Below, piece after piece: positions 43,323-51,946 of a stretch of 64,000 nucleotides of DNA. The stretch covers positions 41,343 through 105,342 of the forward strand of contig NZ_WRPN01000012.1 in assembly GCF_009746565.1 (NCBI RefSeq). The letters are read 5' to 3'. Source of the DNA: Mariniflexile maritimum. Lineage in GTDB: Bacteria > Bacteroidota > Bacteroidia > Flavobacteriales > Flavobacteriaceae. A program made the position numbers and the translations under genes. The notes under the pieces are model-generated. The model was not told the DNA's origin, ran no database searches, and saw only the letters and a list, made by a program, of their open reading frames with translations. Position 1 is the first letter of the stretch. Each line of letters starts with the position of its first letter.

Positions 43323-44570
43323 ATGTCAGTTCATCTTAACAAAAATTCCATTTGTGTCGTTATTGGCGCAAGTCATGCCGGTGTAAATCTTGCCTTTTCA
43401 TTGCGTAAAGAAGGTTGGCAAGGTGCTATCCTGCTTTTTGATAAAGATCCCGAAATTCCGTACCATCGGCCACCACTTTCAAAAACGTATTTGAGTTCAG
43501 ATGAGGGCACCAACCTTTTAAAATCTGTTGAAAGTTATGAAAAGGATAACATCAGCTTAAATTTAGGGATTTCCGTAAGTTCCATAAACCGAACTGATAA
43601 AACAATTACCTTAAATGATGGCACTATTCAGGCGTATGACAAGTTGGTAATAGCAACTGGCGCGCGCCCCATCATCCCGCCAATTCCGGGCATTGAAACG
43701 GCAGCCCATGTGTATCCTATGCGGACTGTTGAGGATGTTGCCCATATTCGTAAGGCATTACATAAAAGTTTGAACAAACGGGTGGTTATTATTGGTGGTG
43801 GCTATATTGGGTTGGAAACCGCAGCTTCCATTAAAAAGTTAGGTGGCCGGGTAACGGTTTTAGAGCGTGAAACTCGAATTTTAGCACGGGTTACAGCACC
43901 AGAAATGTCCAATTTCTTCATGCAATTGCACACTGAAAACGGGGTAGAAATGTTACCCAATAAAAATGTGATTGCCATTGAAAATACCAAAGGGGTTAAT
44001 ACGGTGGTTTGTGCCGATGGAACGCAGTATGAAGCAGATATCATTATTGTTGGCGTTGGTATCCGTGTGAATTCAGAATTGGCAAAAGAAGCCGGTTTGG
44101 TTATTGAAAACGGTATTCTGGTTGATGAAACGGCCCGTACCAACGACCAGAATATTTACGCCATTGGCGATTGCACCTTTCATTTTAACCCCCATTACAA
44201 CCGCCATGTGCGTTTGGAATCTGTTCAAAATGCGGTAGATCAAGCCAAAGTGGCCGCAGCAGCCATTTGCGAAAGGCATCCCATTTATGATGCCATCCCT
44301 TGGTTTTGGTCCGATCAGTACGATGTGAAGCTGCAAATGGTTGGCTTGTATGAAGGCTATAATGAAACGCTCATCAGGAAAGAAGATGGCGAAAGCAATA
44401 AATTCTCGATTTGGTACTTTAAGGACGATACCTTGTTGGCTGTCGATGCCATCAACAATGCGAAAGCCTATGTTTTGGGTACAAAGTTCATAAAAGACGC
44501 TTCTAAAATTGATAAATCCAAATTGATGGATGCAAGTATTCCATTTAAACCTGGGGATTTGTTGATTTAA
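43323..44570 (+). CDS. FAD-dependent ferredoxin reductase (P450 partner)
   Basis: 415-residue flavoprotein that passes electrons from NAD(P)H to the [2Fe-2S] ferredoxin. FAD-binding VVIGASHAGVNLAFSLR near the N-terminus, PYHRPPLSK, ATGARP, the NAD-binding GGGYIGLETAASIKKLG, and the FAD motif IYAIGDC. A C-terminal reductase domain follows (WFWSDQYDVKLQMVG). This is the putidaredoxin-reductase-type family. The frame is open from a TTG at 43305, but the ATG at 43323 (MSVHLNKN) is chosen because it places the FAD motif at the usual distance from the start. A strong terminator follows, ending the operon. Confidence 0.93.
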   Translation: MSVHLNKNSICVVIGASHAGVNLAFSLRKEGWQGAILLFDKDPEIPYHRPPLSKTYLSSDEGTNLLKSVESYEKDNISLNLGISVSSINRTDKTITLNDGTIQAYDKLVIATGARPIIPPIPGIETAAHVYPMRTVEDVAHIRKALHKSLNKRVVIIGGGYIGLETAASIKKLGGRVTVLERETRILARVTAPEMSNFFMQLHTENGVEMLPNKNVIAIENTKGVNTVVCADGTQYEADIIIVGVGIRVNSELAKEAGLVIENGILVDETARTNDQNIYAIGDCTFHFNPHYNRHVRLESVQNAVDQAKVAAAAICERHPIYDAIPWFWSDQYDVKLQMVGLYEGYNETLIRKEDGESNKFSIWYFKDDTLLAVDAINNAKAYVLGTKFIKDASKIDKSKLMDASIPFKPGDLLI

Positions 44571-44586
44571 GAATAGTTAAAAATTC

Positions 44587-44638
44587 AAAGAGGCTACATT
44601 CTAAATTGAGGAATATAAGGATGTAGCCTCTTTTTTTT
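44587..44638 (+). terminator. Rho-independent terminator after the P450 operon
   Basis: 13-bp stem AAAGAGGCTACAT/ATGTAGCCTCTTT (44587-44599 and 44621-44633) with a 21-base loop and a run of T residues, 16 bases past the reductase stop. Confidence 0.88.
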
Positions 44639-44639
44639 A

Positions 44640-44671
44640 TTGGAATTTGGAATTTGGAATTTGGAACTTGG
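44640..44671. repeat. Tandem 7-bp repeat (TTGGAAT)
   Basis: Four consecutive copies of TTGGAAT, the last ending in C, plus a partial TTGG, immediately after the terminator. Read on the minus strand it would encode a repeated SKFQIPN-like peptide, a pattern that may accompany small intergenic ORFs. Possibly a simple repeat prone to slippage. Confidence 0.7.
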
Positions 44672-44991
44672 TTTTTGTTTTTGAATTTCCCAGTCTTCAA
44701 GTTTCGACCAGTTTTTTTTATCAACCTTAATAAAAAATTGTTGAGTACATAACAAAAAACCAAAAATATATTCTGTGTCTGTCTGAATACTTCGGCTTCC
44801 TTCAGTACTGGCATTATCGAAAGCATTAGAATATCGTTTTTCAGAAATATTTCGAACGCGCAATAGGATACTTCTTTTCTCATTTACTTTAAAATTGAAA
44901 AAAAACCCGATTGTTTAACAGGTTTTTAACAATTTGGACATTTGTTCTGCTTACTAAATCATTTGTGTCCTTACTTAGCGCATATAAAAAC

Positions 44992-44999
44992 AATATTTG
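44992..44999 (+). promoter_or_regulatory. -7-like box (AATATTTG) of the second susC
   Basis: Seven of eight matches to TAnnTTTG, ending 27 bases before the ATG. A degenerate half of the 19-bp operator (TGTTCTGCT at 44943-44951) lies at roughly the expected distance upstream, but its right half does not match, so membership in the same regulon is doubtful. Confidence 0.35.
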
Positions 45000-45026
45000 T
45001 GCAACTAATTTAAATAAAAACAACGT

Positions 45027-48000
45027 ATGAAATTTAATTTATTTGCTGAGCGAAAATCGAAGGTGTCCTTAATGGCATTGTTTTTTTCCTTATGTTTTGG
45101 TTTTGCACAAGCACAGACAGTTACCGTAAAGGGTACAGTAACCAGTGATGGGCAACCATTGGCTGGAGCAAATGTTATTGTTAAAGGCTCTACCAAGGGA
45201 GTTGTAACCGATTTTGACGGTAATTATGAAATAGCCACGGAAATGGGGCGAACCTTGGAGTTTACTTATATAGGATACATATCCAAGAGCATTAAGGTAG
45301 TTGCCCCCTCATTGAACGTGGTATTGGCCGAAGATGTTTCTTCGCTGGATGAAGTTGTGGTTGTAGGCTACGGTACCCAGAAAAAGAAAGAAGTAACAGG
45401 TGCGGTTGGCCAGGTTAAAAACGAAGCACTTGTGCTATCGGCCACAGCCGATCTAGGAACGGCGCTACAAGGACAAATTGCGGGGGTTAATGTAACGGCT
45501 TCCGATGGTTCGCCTGGGGGCGATTCCAACATTACCATTCGTGGTATCAGTTCCATTCTTGGGAACAGTTCGCCGCTTTATGTAGTAGATGGTATCCCTT
45601 TTGATGGCGACCCCAAATTGAGTATGAACGAAATTGAAACCATTGATGTATTGAAAGATGCGGCATCGGCTGCAATTTATGGTACGCGTGGTGCTGGCGG
45701 TGTGATTTTGATAACCACCAAAAAAGGGAAGGCTGGCATCATGAAAATGAATATCGATTCTTATTATGGTATCCAAACCATTACCTCCGGTGTGCCTTTA
45801 ATGGAAATTGAGGATTTCTTATATGTAAGGCATTTAAGGGATAACGCCTTAACAGGAGGTACCTTTGGCACCACCTGGACGCCTATTGCCACGTCTCCGC
45901 ACCTTTTAACAAACAATAGCAATTTAACTGATATTATCGAAAACAACTTTGCGCCAATTCAAAACCATAGTATTGGGGTTTCAGGAGGAAAGGAAGATTT
46001 ATCATATAGTGTGAACGCAACGCTTTTTGATCAAGAAGGAACCATTATTAATTCCGGCTACAACCGTTTTAATGTGCGTGCCAATACACAGTACAGAAAA
46101 GGGAAGTGGAGCATATCTACGGGCATGGGCTTTGGCGTTGAGCAAAAAGAATCTGCACCATGGCAATTTTTATTGGAGGCCTATAGGTACGCACCCTACT
46201 CACAAATGTTGGACCCTACTTTAGAAACCATTCAGTATCCGGGGCTTCCAGGTGATAATGATGCCGCTTATTTGGCTAGCAACTTAAGAAAGTTTAAGCA
46301 AAAAGATAATAATAATATTGAAAACTTTAATGCGAACATTACAGCGAATTACGAAATTGATAAGTATTTAACATACACCTTAAGAGGCGGTTTGTCATAC
46401 AATAATAACACACGAATAATCATCAACCCGCTGTTCAAGACCTATGATAAAGATGGTGAAGAAATTAAGCAGGCACAAAGATCTGGTGTTAGAAATGAAA
46501 GTGGCCGAACAGCCAGGTCAACCATAGAGAATATCTTGAATTATAAAAGAAGCTTCGGCGACCACAACTTTCAGTTAACAGCAGCATATTCTGCCGAAAA
46601 ATTTGAGAACGCTTGGTTCTATGCAGAGAAAAAGGATTTATTCAGCAACGATGTAACCGTTTTAAACGGCGCTCTAAAGGATCCAGTTGTAGGGTCTGGC
46701 AGCAATTGGAACCAAAATGTAAATAGAGGAACTATTGGTTTGCTTGGTAGGTTGCAATATAATTATAAAGGCAAATATTTAGTTAGTGCCAGTGCAAGGC
46801 GCGATGGGTCTTCAAGGTTCTCGCCCAAATATCGTTATAATACGTTTCCATCAGTATCGGTTGGATGGAACGTGTCCGATGAAGATTTTTGGAAACCTAT
46901 CCAAAACACAATATCGTCATTTAAACTAAGGGGTAGTCATGGTACGGTAGGAAACGATAATTTCTTGGATTACAGTAATGCCGCGGTAATCGTATTGAAT
47001 AGGGATTACATTTTTGGTGCAGAAGGTGATGACAGATTGATCCAAGGTGCCATTCAAACAGAATTTGCCAATAAAAACATTAAATGGGAAACCTCAGTAT
47101 CAGATAATATAGGGTTTGATCTGGGATTCTTTAAAAACAAATTGAGTCTGTCAGCCGATTTCTATGCTACCAAAAAAGAAGATTTGCTCTTAGGTGTCAT
47201 ATTGCCTCCATCGGTAGGTACTGGTCAAAATGGTAGCGTTATTTTAAATGTGGGAGACATGGTAAACAAAGGTATGGAATGGACCATGAACTATAAACAG
47301 GCGGGAGCCTTTTCATGGAGCGCTGGGTTAACCTATACCAAGAACGTGAATGAGGTAACCAAGATGAGCGGTTCCAATAAAATTCAATATCTGGGTGGCA
47401 GTGAAGTAGTTCAAGGTCTTGGTAATGAAGATTTGGTGAGCGTAATAGCAGAAGGCTATGAGGCAGGATCCTTCTTTTTGAACAAAACCGATGGCATTAT
47501 TAAAACCCAAGAAGAGTTGGATGCGTATAACCCATTAGTGGGTGGCACCGCACATTTAGGAGATTTAAAATATATCGATCAACTTACGGTCGATACCAAT
47601 GGTGATGGCATCCCCGACCAAGGAAATGGTACCATAGGAAAAGAAGATAGGGTGTATGCCGGTAGTGGTACGCCCGAGTTTGAAATGGGCTTCAATTTTG
47701 ATGCTCAGTATAAAAACTTCGATTTCACTATGCAATGGTATGCATCGTTTGGGTCGGAGATCATGAACGGTAGTAGGGCTTTCACCTATAAAGCAAATAC
47801 AAACCAGGATTTGGTGTACCAATGGACACCACAAAACCCAAACTCCAACTTGCCAACCAATAGAGGCGCAGATCATGCAAACTACAGGGGCTATACCGAT
47901 TTTTGGTTAGAAGATGGCACTTTTGCAAGGTTAAGAAACATAGCCATAGGTTATTCCTTGCCCACAGATGTGCTTAATAAAAATGGTATTTCCAAGATTA

Positions 48001-48155
48001 GATTGTATGTATCGGCACAAAACCCAATTACCATTACCAAATATACCGGTTTTGACCCAGAGGTAGGCAGTAGCAGTTTGGCAACCAGAGGGTTGGATAG
48101 AGGTAATTACCCCATTAGCTCCAGTTGGTTGGTAGGTGTACAATTTGCCTTTTAA
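45027..48155 (+). CDS. susC: SusC-family TonB-dependent outer-membrane transporter (second system)
   Basis: 1042 residues with the same architecture as the SusC at 12707: signal peptide (to AQAQ), CarboxypepD-regulatory-like domain with TVKGTVTSDGQPLAGANVIVKG, a TonB-box-like LDEVVVVGYG, plug with YVVDGIPFD and VLKDAASAAIYGTRGAGGVILITTKKG, and a large barrel ending SSWLVGVQFAF. The two SusC proteins are clearly related through the plug but diverge in the extracellular loops, implying a different oligosaccharide. Followed 62 bases later by its SusD. Opens the second glycan-utilisation block, which lacks sulfatases. Confidence 0.97.
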   Translation: MKFNLFAERKSKVSLMALFFSLCFGFAQAQTVTVKGTVTSDGQPLAGANVIVKGSTKGVVTDFDGNYEIATEMGRTLEFTYIGYISKSIKVVAPSLNVVLAEDVSSLDEVVVVGYGTQKKKEVTGAVGQVKNEALVLSATADLGTALQGQIAGVNVTASDGSPGGDSNITIRGISSILGNSSPLYVVDGIPFDGDPKLSMNEIETIDVLKDAASAAIYGTRGAGGVILITTKKGKAGIMKMNIDSYYGIQTITSGVPLMEIEDFLYVRHLRDNALTGGTFGTTWTPIATSPHLLTNNSNLTDIIENNFAPIQNHSIGVSGGKEDLSYSVNATLFDQEGTIINSGYNRFNVRANTQYRKGKWSISTGMGFGVEQKESAPWQFLLEAYRYAPYSQMLDPTLETIQYPGLPGDNDAAYLASNLRKFKQKDNNNIENFNANITANYEIDKYLTYTLRGGLSYNNNTRIIINPLFKTYDKDGEEIKQAQRSGVRNESGRTARSTIENILNYKRSFGDHNFQLTAAYSAEKFENAWFYAEKKDLFSNDVTVLNGALKDPVVGSGSNWNQNVNRGTIGLLGRLQYNYKGKYLVSASARRDGSSRFSPKYRYNTFPSVSVGWNVSDEDFWKPIQNTISSFKLRGSHGTVGNDNFLDYSNAAVIVLNRDYIFGAEGDDRLIQGAIQTEFANKNIKWETSVSDNIGFDLGFFKNKLSLSADFYATKKEDLLLGVILPPSVGTGQNGSVILNVGDMVNKGMEWTMNYKQAGAFSWSAGLTYTKNVNEVTKMSGSNKIQYLGGSEVVQGLGNEDLVSVIAEGYEAGSFFLNKTDGIIKTQEELDAYNPLVGGTAHLGDLKYIDQLTVDTNGDGIPDQGNGTIGKEDRVYAGSGTPEFEMGFNFDAQYKNFDFTMQWYASFGSEIMNGSRAFTYKANTNQDLVYQWTPQNPNSNLPTNRGADHANYRGYTDFWLEDGTFARLRNIAIGYSLPTDVLNKNGISKIRLYVSAQNPITITKYTGFDPEVGSSSLATRGLDRGNYPISSSWLVGVQFAF

Positions 48156-48173
48156 TTTTAAAAACGTTTTACA

Positions 48174-48218
48174 ATGAAAACATATAAGTTAAGAACTAAC
48201 AAAAAATATTTAAAATAA
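48174..48218 (+). CDS. Putative 14-residue leader ORF upstream of susD
   Basis: ATG at 48174 reads MKTYKLRTNKKYLK and stops with a TAA whose last A is the first base of the susD ATG (TAATG). The overlap would let terminating ribosomes restart on susD, providing translational coupling in the 62-base gap after susC. It could instead be chance in an A-rich leader; no homologous arrangement exists at the first susD. Confidence 0.3.
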   Translation: MKTYKLRTNKKYLK

Positions 48219-50077
48219 TGAAAAAGATAATATTTAAAAAGACGGTGCTTGTAATGGTTTTGGCCATAACATGCTTCACATGTAGCGAAAGCTTTCTAGA
48301 AGAAACCAATCCTAACAATATCTCAACGGATAGTTTTTGGAAAACGTTAGGCGATTTGGATACGGGATTAACATCTGTATATAACGCTCTTAAAAACGGA
48401 AATGTATTAAGAACCGTAGATGAGTATAACAGAAGCGATATGACCTATCCAGGGTGGGGAAGACCCAGCACCACGAACGATTATTATTTGCAAACATTCA
48501 ATAATTCTTCCGATGCGCCAAATGCCAAATGGGCAGCCTTATACACTGGTATTTTTAGGGCCAACCAAGTAATAGCCGCCACCAATAAGTTAATGGGAAC
48601 TTTTGGCAGTGCCGAATCAGAGCAACATGCCGTGGAAATTTTGGCACAGGCAAGAGCGCTAAGAGGCCTGTTTTATTTTTATCTTCATACTGGTTTTAAC
48701 AAAGGTGCCGTACCCATTATAGATTTTGTACCAGAAAACGAAGCCGAATTTTATCAGCCCATTAGTCCAGAAAACAAAGTACAGGAATTCTATATGGCAG
48801 ATCTGGAGTTTGCCCTAGAAAACCTTCCTACAAAAGAAGAATATGCTGATAATGAATTGGGAAGGATCACTAAAGGCGCTGCAGCAGCCTTATTGGGAAA
48901 AAGTTATTTGTACGATGGCGATTATATCAAGGCAGCAACCTATTTCAAATCTGTAATTGAAGACTATAATTATAGATTGACACCAGATATAGGTAGCAAC
49001 TTTACAACTAGGGATGAATTTAACGAAGAATCCATATTAGAGATCGCTTATTCCTTAAAGTTCAACGGTGAACTTGGTGCTTTTGAAGAAGCCCAAACAT
49101 CCAGCCCATTGAATTTCAATTTTGCACCTGCTGGAACCCCGGCCGGTTACAGAAACCTGTATCCTGCCCTGTGGTTAAATATGTTGTACAGAAATGAAAA
49201 AGTTGATACGAAAGATCCTAGGAACTTCGTCAATCAGCCCGTACTCCAAGCAAACGGTTTGCCCGTGTTGGATGCCAATGGAAACCGCGTGATGGCCGTG
49301 AACGTGCAAAGAGTATTTTCTTTAAGGACTTCCGCTTCCATAGCCTTACCTGATGATTTGGATACCCCTTTGTACCAATTAACTTCTGCGCAAGGTGCAC
49401 AGTACAACAATGGGGAACATTCATACTGGAGAAAATATACTAATTGGGATATTACGGATAGCGAAAAGTCAATCTCTGCCACAACACCGCGATCTGGGGT
49501 AAATATCCGCCTAATTCGTTTGGCCGATGTGTATTTAATGTACGCCGAATGTTTGATAAAGGGCGGAACAGATGCCAGTGGTGTTGATGAAGCGCTAAGA
49601 TATATAAATAAAGTAAGAAGGCGTTCGGGTGTTAGACTGTTGGGGCTTTCCGGTACAGGCGAATATCCATCAAACGACCATGATGAAAAAACATATACCG
49701 CCAAAGAGGTAATGAATCATTTAATGTATGTAGAACGACCCTTGGAACTGTCGGCCGAAGGTAATGCCATCCGATTTTTGGATCTAAGACGTTGGGGCAT
49801 CCTAAAACAACGTTTTCAAGAACTTGCAACAAAACGTTATGTCGCTAGTCCTTATCCATTTGAAACCAAACCCGAATCAGGGAAACAAGTTGGGGATCCA
49901 GGTACAAAATTTGATGCATTGATAAAAGAGTATGATGGCACCAATGGCGTTCCTTTCACTAAATGGGATAATGAACATGGAGAGGCAGCTACAAACTATA
50001 ATGATAATGCTTATGGATATTGGCCCATACCTAGTAGTGAAATAACAGCCAACCCCAAACTGTATGATACTCCTTAA
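48218..50077 (+). CDS. susD: SusD-family glycan-binding lipoprotein (second system)
   Basis: 619 residues with lipobox TCFTC near residue 22 and the SusD N-terminal signature NPNNISTDSFWKTLGDL. It has RANQVI, the helix LAQARALRGLFYFYLHTGF, ADVYLMYAECLIKGG, and the C-terminal RPLELSAEGNAIRFLDLRRWG. It pairs with the SusC upstream to bind and deliver oligosaccharides. Longer than the SusD at 15818 because of insertions in the C-terminal half, consistent with a different ligand. The stop abuts an upstream frame of the next gene. Confidence 0.97.
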   Translation: MKKIIFKKTVLVMVLAITCFTCSESFLEETNPNNISTDSFWKTLGDLDTGLTSVYNALKNGNVLRTVDEYNRSDMTYPGWGRPSTTNDYYLQTFNNSSDAPNAKWAALYTGIFRANQVIAATNKLMGTFGSAESEQHAVEILAQARALRGLFYFYLHTGFNKGAVPIIDFVPENEAEFYQPISPENKVQEFYMADLEFALENLPTKEEYADNELGRITKGAAAALLGKSYLYDGDYIKAATYFKSVIEDYNYRLTPDIGSNFTTRDEFNEESILEIAYSLKFNGELGAFEEAQTSSPLNFNFAPAGTPAGYRNLYPALWLNMLYRNEKVDTKDPRNFVNQPVLQANGLPVLDANGNRVMAVNVQRVFSLRTSASIALPDDLDTPLYQLTSAQGAQYNNGEHSYWRKYTNWDITDSEKSISATTPRSGVNIRLIRLADVYLMYAECLIKGGTDASGVDEALRYINKVRRRSGVRLLGLSGTGEYPSNDHDEKTYTAKEVMNHLMYVERPLELSAEGNAIRFLDLRRWGILKQRFQELATKRYVASPYPFETKPESGKQVGDPGTKFDALIKEYDGTNGVPFTKWDNEHGEAATNYNDNAYGYWPIPSSEITANPKLYDTP

Positions 50078-50133
50078 TGTATGTTTGGTATCGAATTTTA
50101 AAAAAGACTCTATTTAAAATAAACAATAAAATT

Positions 50134-51702
50134 ATGAAAAATAATATAATAATAATGCTTCTAATGGCAACCGCTTTTATAGGCTGCCAAAAAGATGAGG
50201 TTTATGATGCACCCAATTCATTTTCAGATGTGGGGTGGTATTTTAGTAAAACCGAAGGAAGTTTAGCGGTCTCCATTGATGGTTATCTCACATTTTCCGA
50301 TTTATCCCAAGGGGTTGTAAGCCATGAATGGAGCATTGGCGAAGGAAGTTACTACCTAAAAATGCCCATTGGCAAAAACGATTCTATTTTTGATGGTAAA
50401 ACCATAGGCTCTGGAACAACACCCGCAAAAACCATAAGTGTTTGGTTTAGAAAATCTGGCCTACAACCCGTAAGGCTTTATAATGTTTTTAACGAAAAAG
50501 TGACCTATAGAGGCGTTAACGCTGCCAAAGAAAGAATTTTTATTGAGGCTAAGGAAGTAGGGGATAAATGGGTTATCGATACCACTTTTATGGTGGATGT
50601 ATATGATACAATAGTGCCAAAAATCAAAATAAAACAAAATGGAATCGTACGGGACCACACCAACCCAAAAGATACTATTTATGTGGAGGCGGGCGATTTT
50701 GTCGAACTTTTTGATGAGTCAACCATTGGTAGGGCAGACACTTGGGAATGGAAAATAGGCACCGAAAAAAGCAATACCAAGGATGCCAAATTGACCCTAA
50801 AAAAGCTAGGAGTGTTCAATGGCACATTCGCCATTAGCCGAAGGGGGCAAAACATCCCGGGAGATTATGAGTTTTATAGAATTCCGGCACCTTTTAAAGT
50901 GATTCCGTCAAGTAAACCGTTCGTGGCTATTCCAGCAAACATTAAGGAATTGAAAGATCAAACCATTCAAGTGCCTTTTAACGGAGAGTTTGCGCCGTTT
51001 ACAAACCAAAAAAGTTTCTTTACCGTCAATGTTAATGGGGCGCCATTCACCATAGCATCGTTGGAAATTAATCCCATCGATGCGACTATTCTGGACATTA
51101 AATTGGTGGATCAAATTTATAGATCCGACAATATCACGGTAAGTTATAATGGCAACGGTACATTAAGATCTACCGATACCCGCGTGCCCGTAGCGTTTAC
51201 AAATTTGCCGGTTGCCATGTTCCAACACGAAGTTATTAAGTTTACTTTTGAAAGTGGCGGTGAGAATTTTGTGCCAAAAGCAGGCGAAAATTTAGCCACT
51301 ACCATCATTGGTATATCATCAGAACAAGCGGCCAATGGCACCAAAAGTTTAAAAATGGCTTCAGGAGCTTCAGGGAATTGGTCAGCTTTCATAAATTATA
51401 TCGATACCTACCATTTAGATAAAGGGGTGCCTGTACAATATGAGTACAAGGTGTATAAGGTTACCGGGGCCAATTTGAATTTCTTGGCACCATGGATCAA
51501 TAAAGGTGGTAATACGAACGTAACCCAATTTTGGCATGCCGATATTAAAACGGCTCCTTTTAATACCTGGACGACCATAAGAACCGGTAAATTCACACCT
51601 GGGGAAACTGCCAACGACTACAATGTGTATTTTAGGCATAATGGAAGCGGCACCATTTATCTTGACGATTTACGCATCATTGAAGTAGATGATCGACCAT
51701 AA
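50134..51702 (+). CDS. PKD-like surface lipoprotein (second SusCD system)
   Basis: Surface glycan-binding candidate in the same position as the lipoprotein at 17592. From the ATG used here it has 522 residues with lipobox AFIGC. PKD/Ig-like repeats follow (YLTFSDLSQGVVSHEWSIGEG ... FRKSGLQPVRLYNVFN; a second unit around VEAGDFVELFDESTIG), then a C-terminal beta-sandwich resembling a carbohydrate-binding module and ending YLDDLRIIEVDDRP. The open frame extends to an ATG at 50077, but that would put 19 residues ahead of the lipoprotein signal; the ATG at 50134 gives a standard one. A terminator follows. Confidence 0.72.
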   Translation: MKNNIIIMLLMATAFIGCQKDEVYDAPNSFSDVGWYFSKTEGSLAVSIDGYLTFSDLSQGVVSHEWSIGEGSYYLKMPIGKNDSIFDGKTIGSGTTPAKTISVWFRKSGLQPVRLYNVFNEKVTYRGVNAAKERIFIEAKEVGDKWVIDTTFMVDVYDTIVPKIKIKQNGIVRDHTNPKDTIYVEAGDFVELFDESTIGRADTWEWKIGTEKSNTKDAKLTLKKLGVFNGTFAISRRGQNIPGDYEFYRIPAPFKVIPSSKPFVAIPANIKELKDQTIQVPFNGEFAPFTNQKSFFTVNVNGAPFTIASLEINPIDATILDIKLVDQIYRSDNITVSYNGNGTLRSTDTRVPVAFTNLPVAMFQHEVIKFTFESGGENFVPKAGENLATTIIGISSEQAANGTKSLKMASGASGNWSAFINYIDTYHLDKGVPVQYEYKVYKVTGANLNFLAPWINKGGNTNVTQFWHADIKTAPFNTWTTIRTGKFTPGETANDYNVYFRHNGSGTIYLDDLRIIEVDDRP

Positions 51703-51723
51703 TAGCGACCACTTATAAATAAA

Positions 51724-51755
51724 AAAGCCTGTAAATTTTTTGCAGGCTTTTTTTT
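51724..51755 (+). terminator. Rho-independent terminator after the second SusCD operon
   Basis: AAAGCCTGTA pairs with TGCAGGCTTT (one G-U pair) around a seven-base T-rich loop, followed by five further T residues; 21 bases past the stop. Confidence 0.88.
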
Positions 51756-51881
51756 ATGGGTTTTTTGGTTCAAAAATTTATAAAGTTATTGCTATTATAA
51801 TTTAACAAAATACTTTTTTCCGTAGAAATTCAAAATAGTTTCATGAGAGAAAATCATTTGTTACTGGTAATGAGACATCTG

Positions 51882-51915
51882 TTGCGCTCTATAACTGTTA
51901 TTCAACATACATTTG
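51882..51915 (+). promoter_or_regulatory. Promoter (TTG-N23-TACATTTG) of the small T9SS-protein gene
   Basis: A consensus -7 box TACATTTG (51908-51915) lies 31 bases ahead of the ATG, with a TTG 23 bases upstream at 51882-51884. This is the best two-element flavobacterial promoter seen in the window, so the gene may be expressed without an activator. Confidence 0.5.
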
Positions 51916-51946
51916 GATTATTAGTTAATAATTTAAAAACCATAAA

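Larger units (their letters stand above)
44639..45026. other. Intergenic region before the second susC, with possible decayed ORF
   Basis: About 390 bases. On the minus strand two overlapping open frames (44545-44883 and 44594-44863) share the DNA. One reads NASTEGSRSIQTDTEYIFGFL and KNWSKLEDWEI, faintly like a four-helix-bundle protein of the 23S rRNA intervening-sequence type, but neither frame is complete or convincing. The right end holds the susC promoter. I do not call a gene here. Confidence 0.35.

Noticed and set aside
44545..44883. A 112-codon minus-strand gene after the P450 operon
   Set aside because: It runs through the terminator and the tandem repeat, shares DNA with a second equally open frame, and shows no intact domain.
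44943..44961. An operator copy ahead of the second susC
   Set aside because: The left half (TGTTCTGCT) is similar, but the right half does not match and no paired copy exists 41 bp away; kept only as a note on the promoter.
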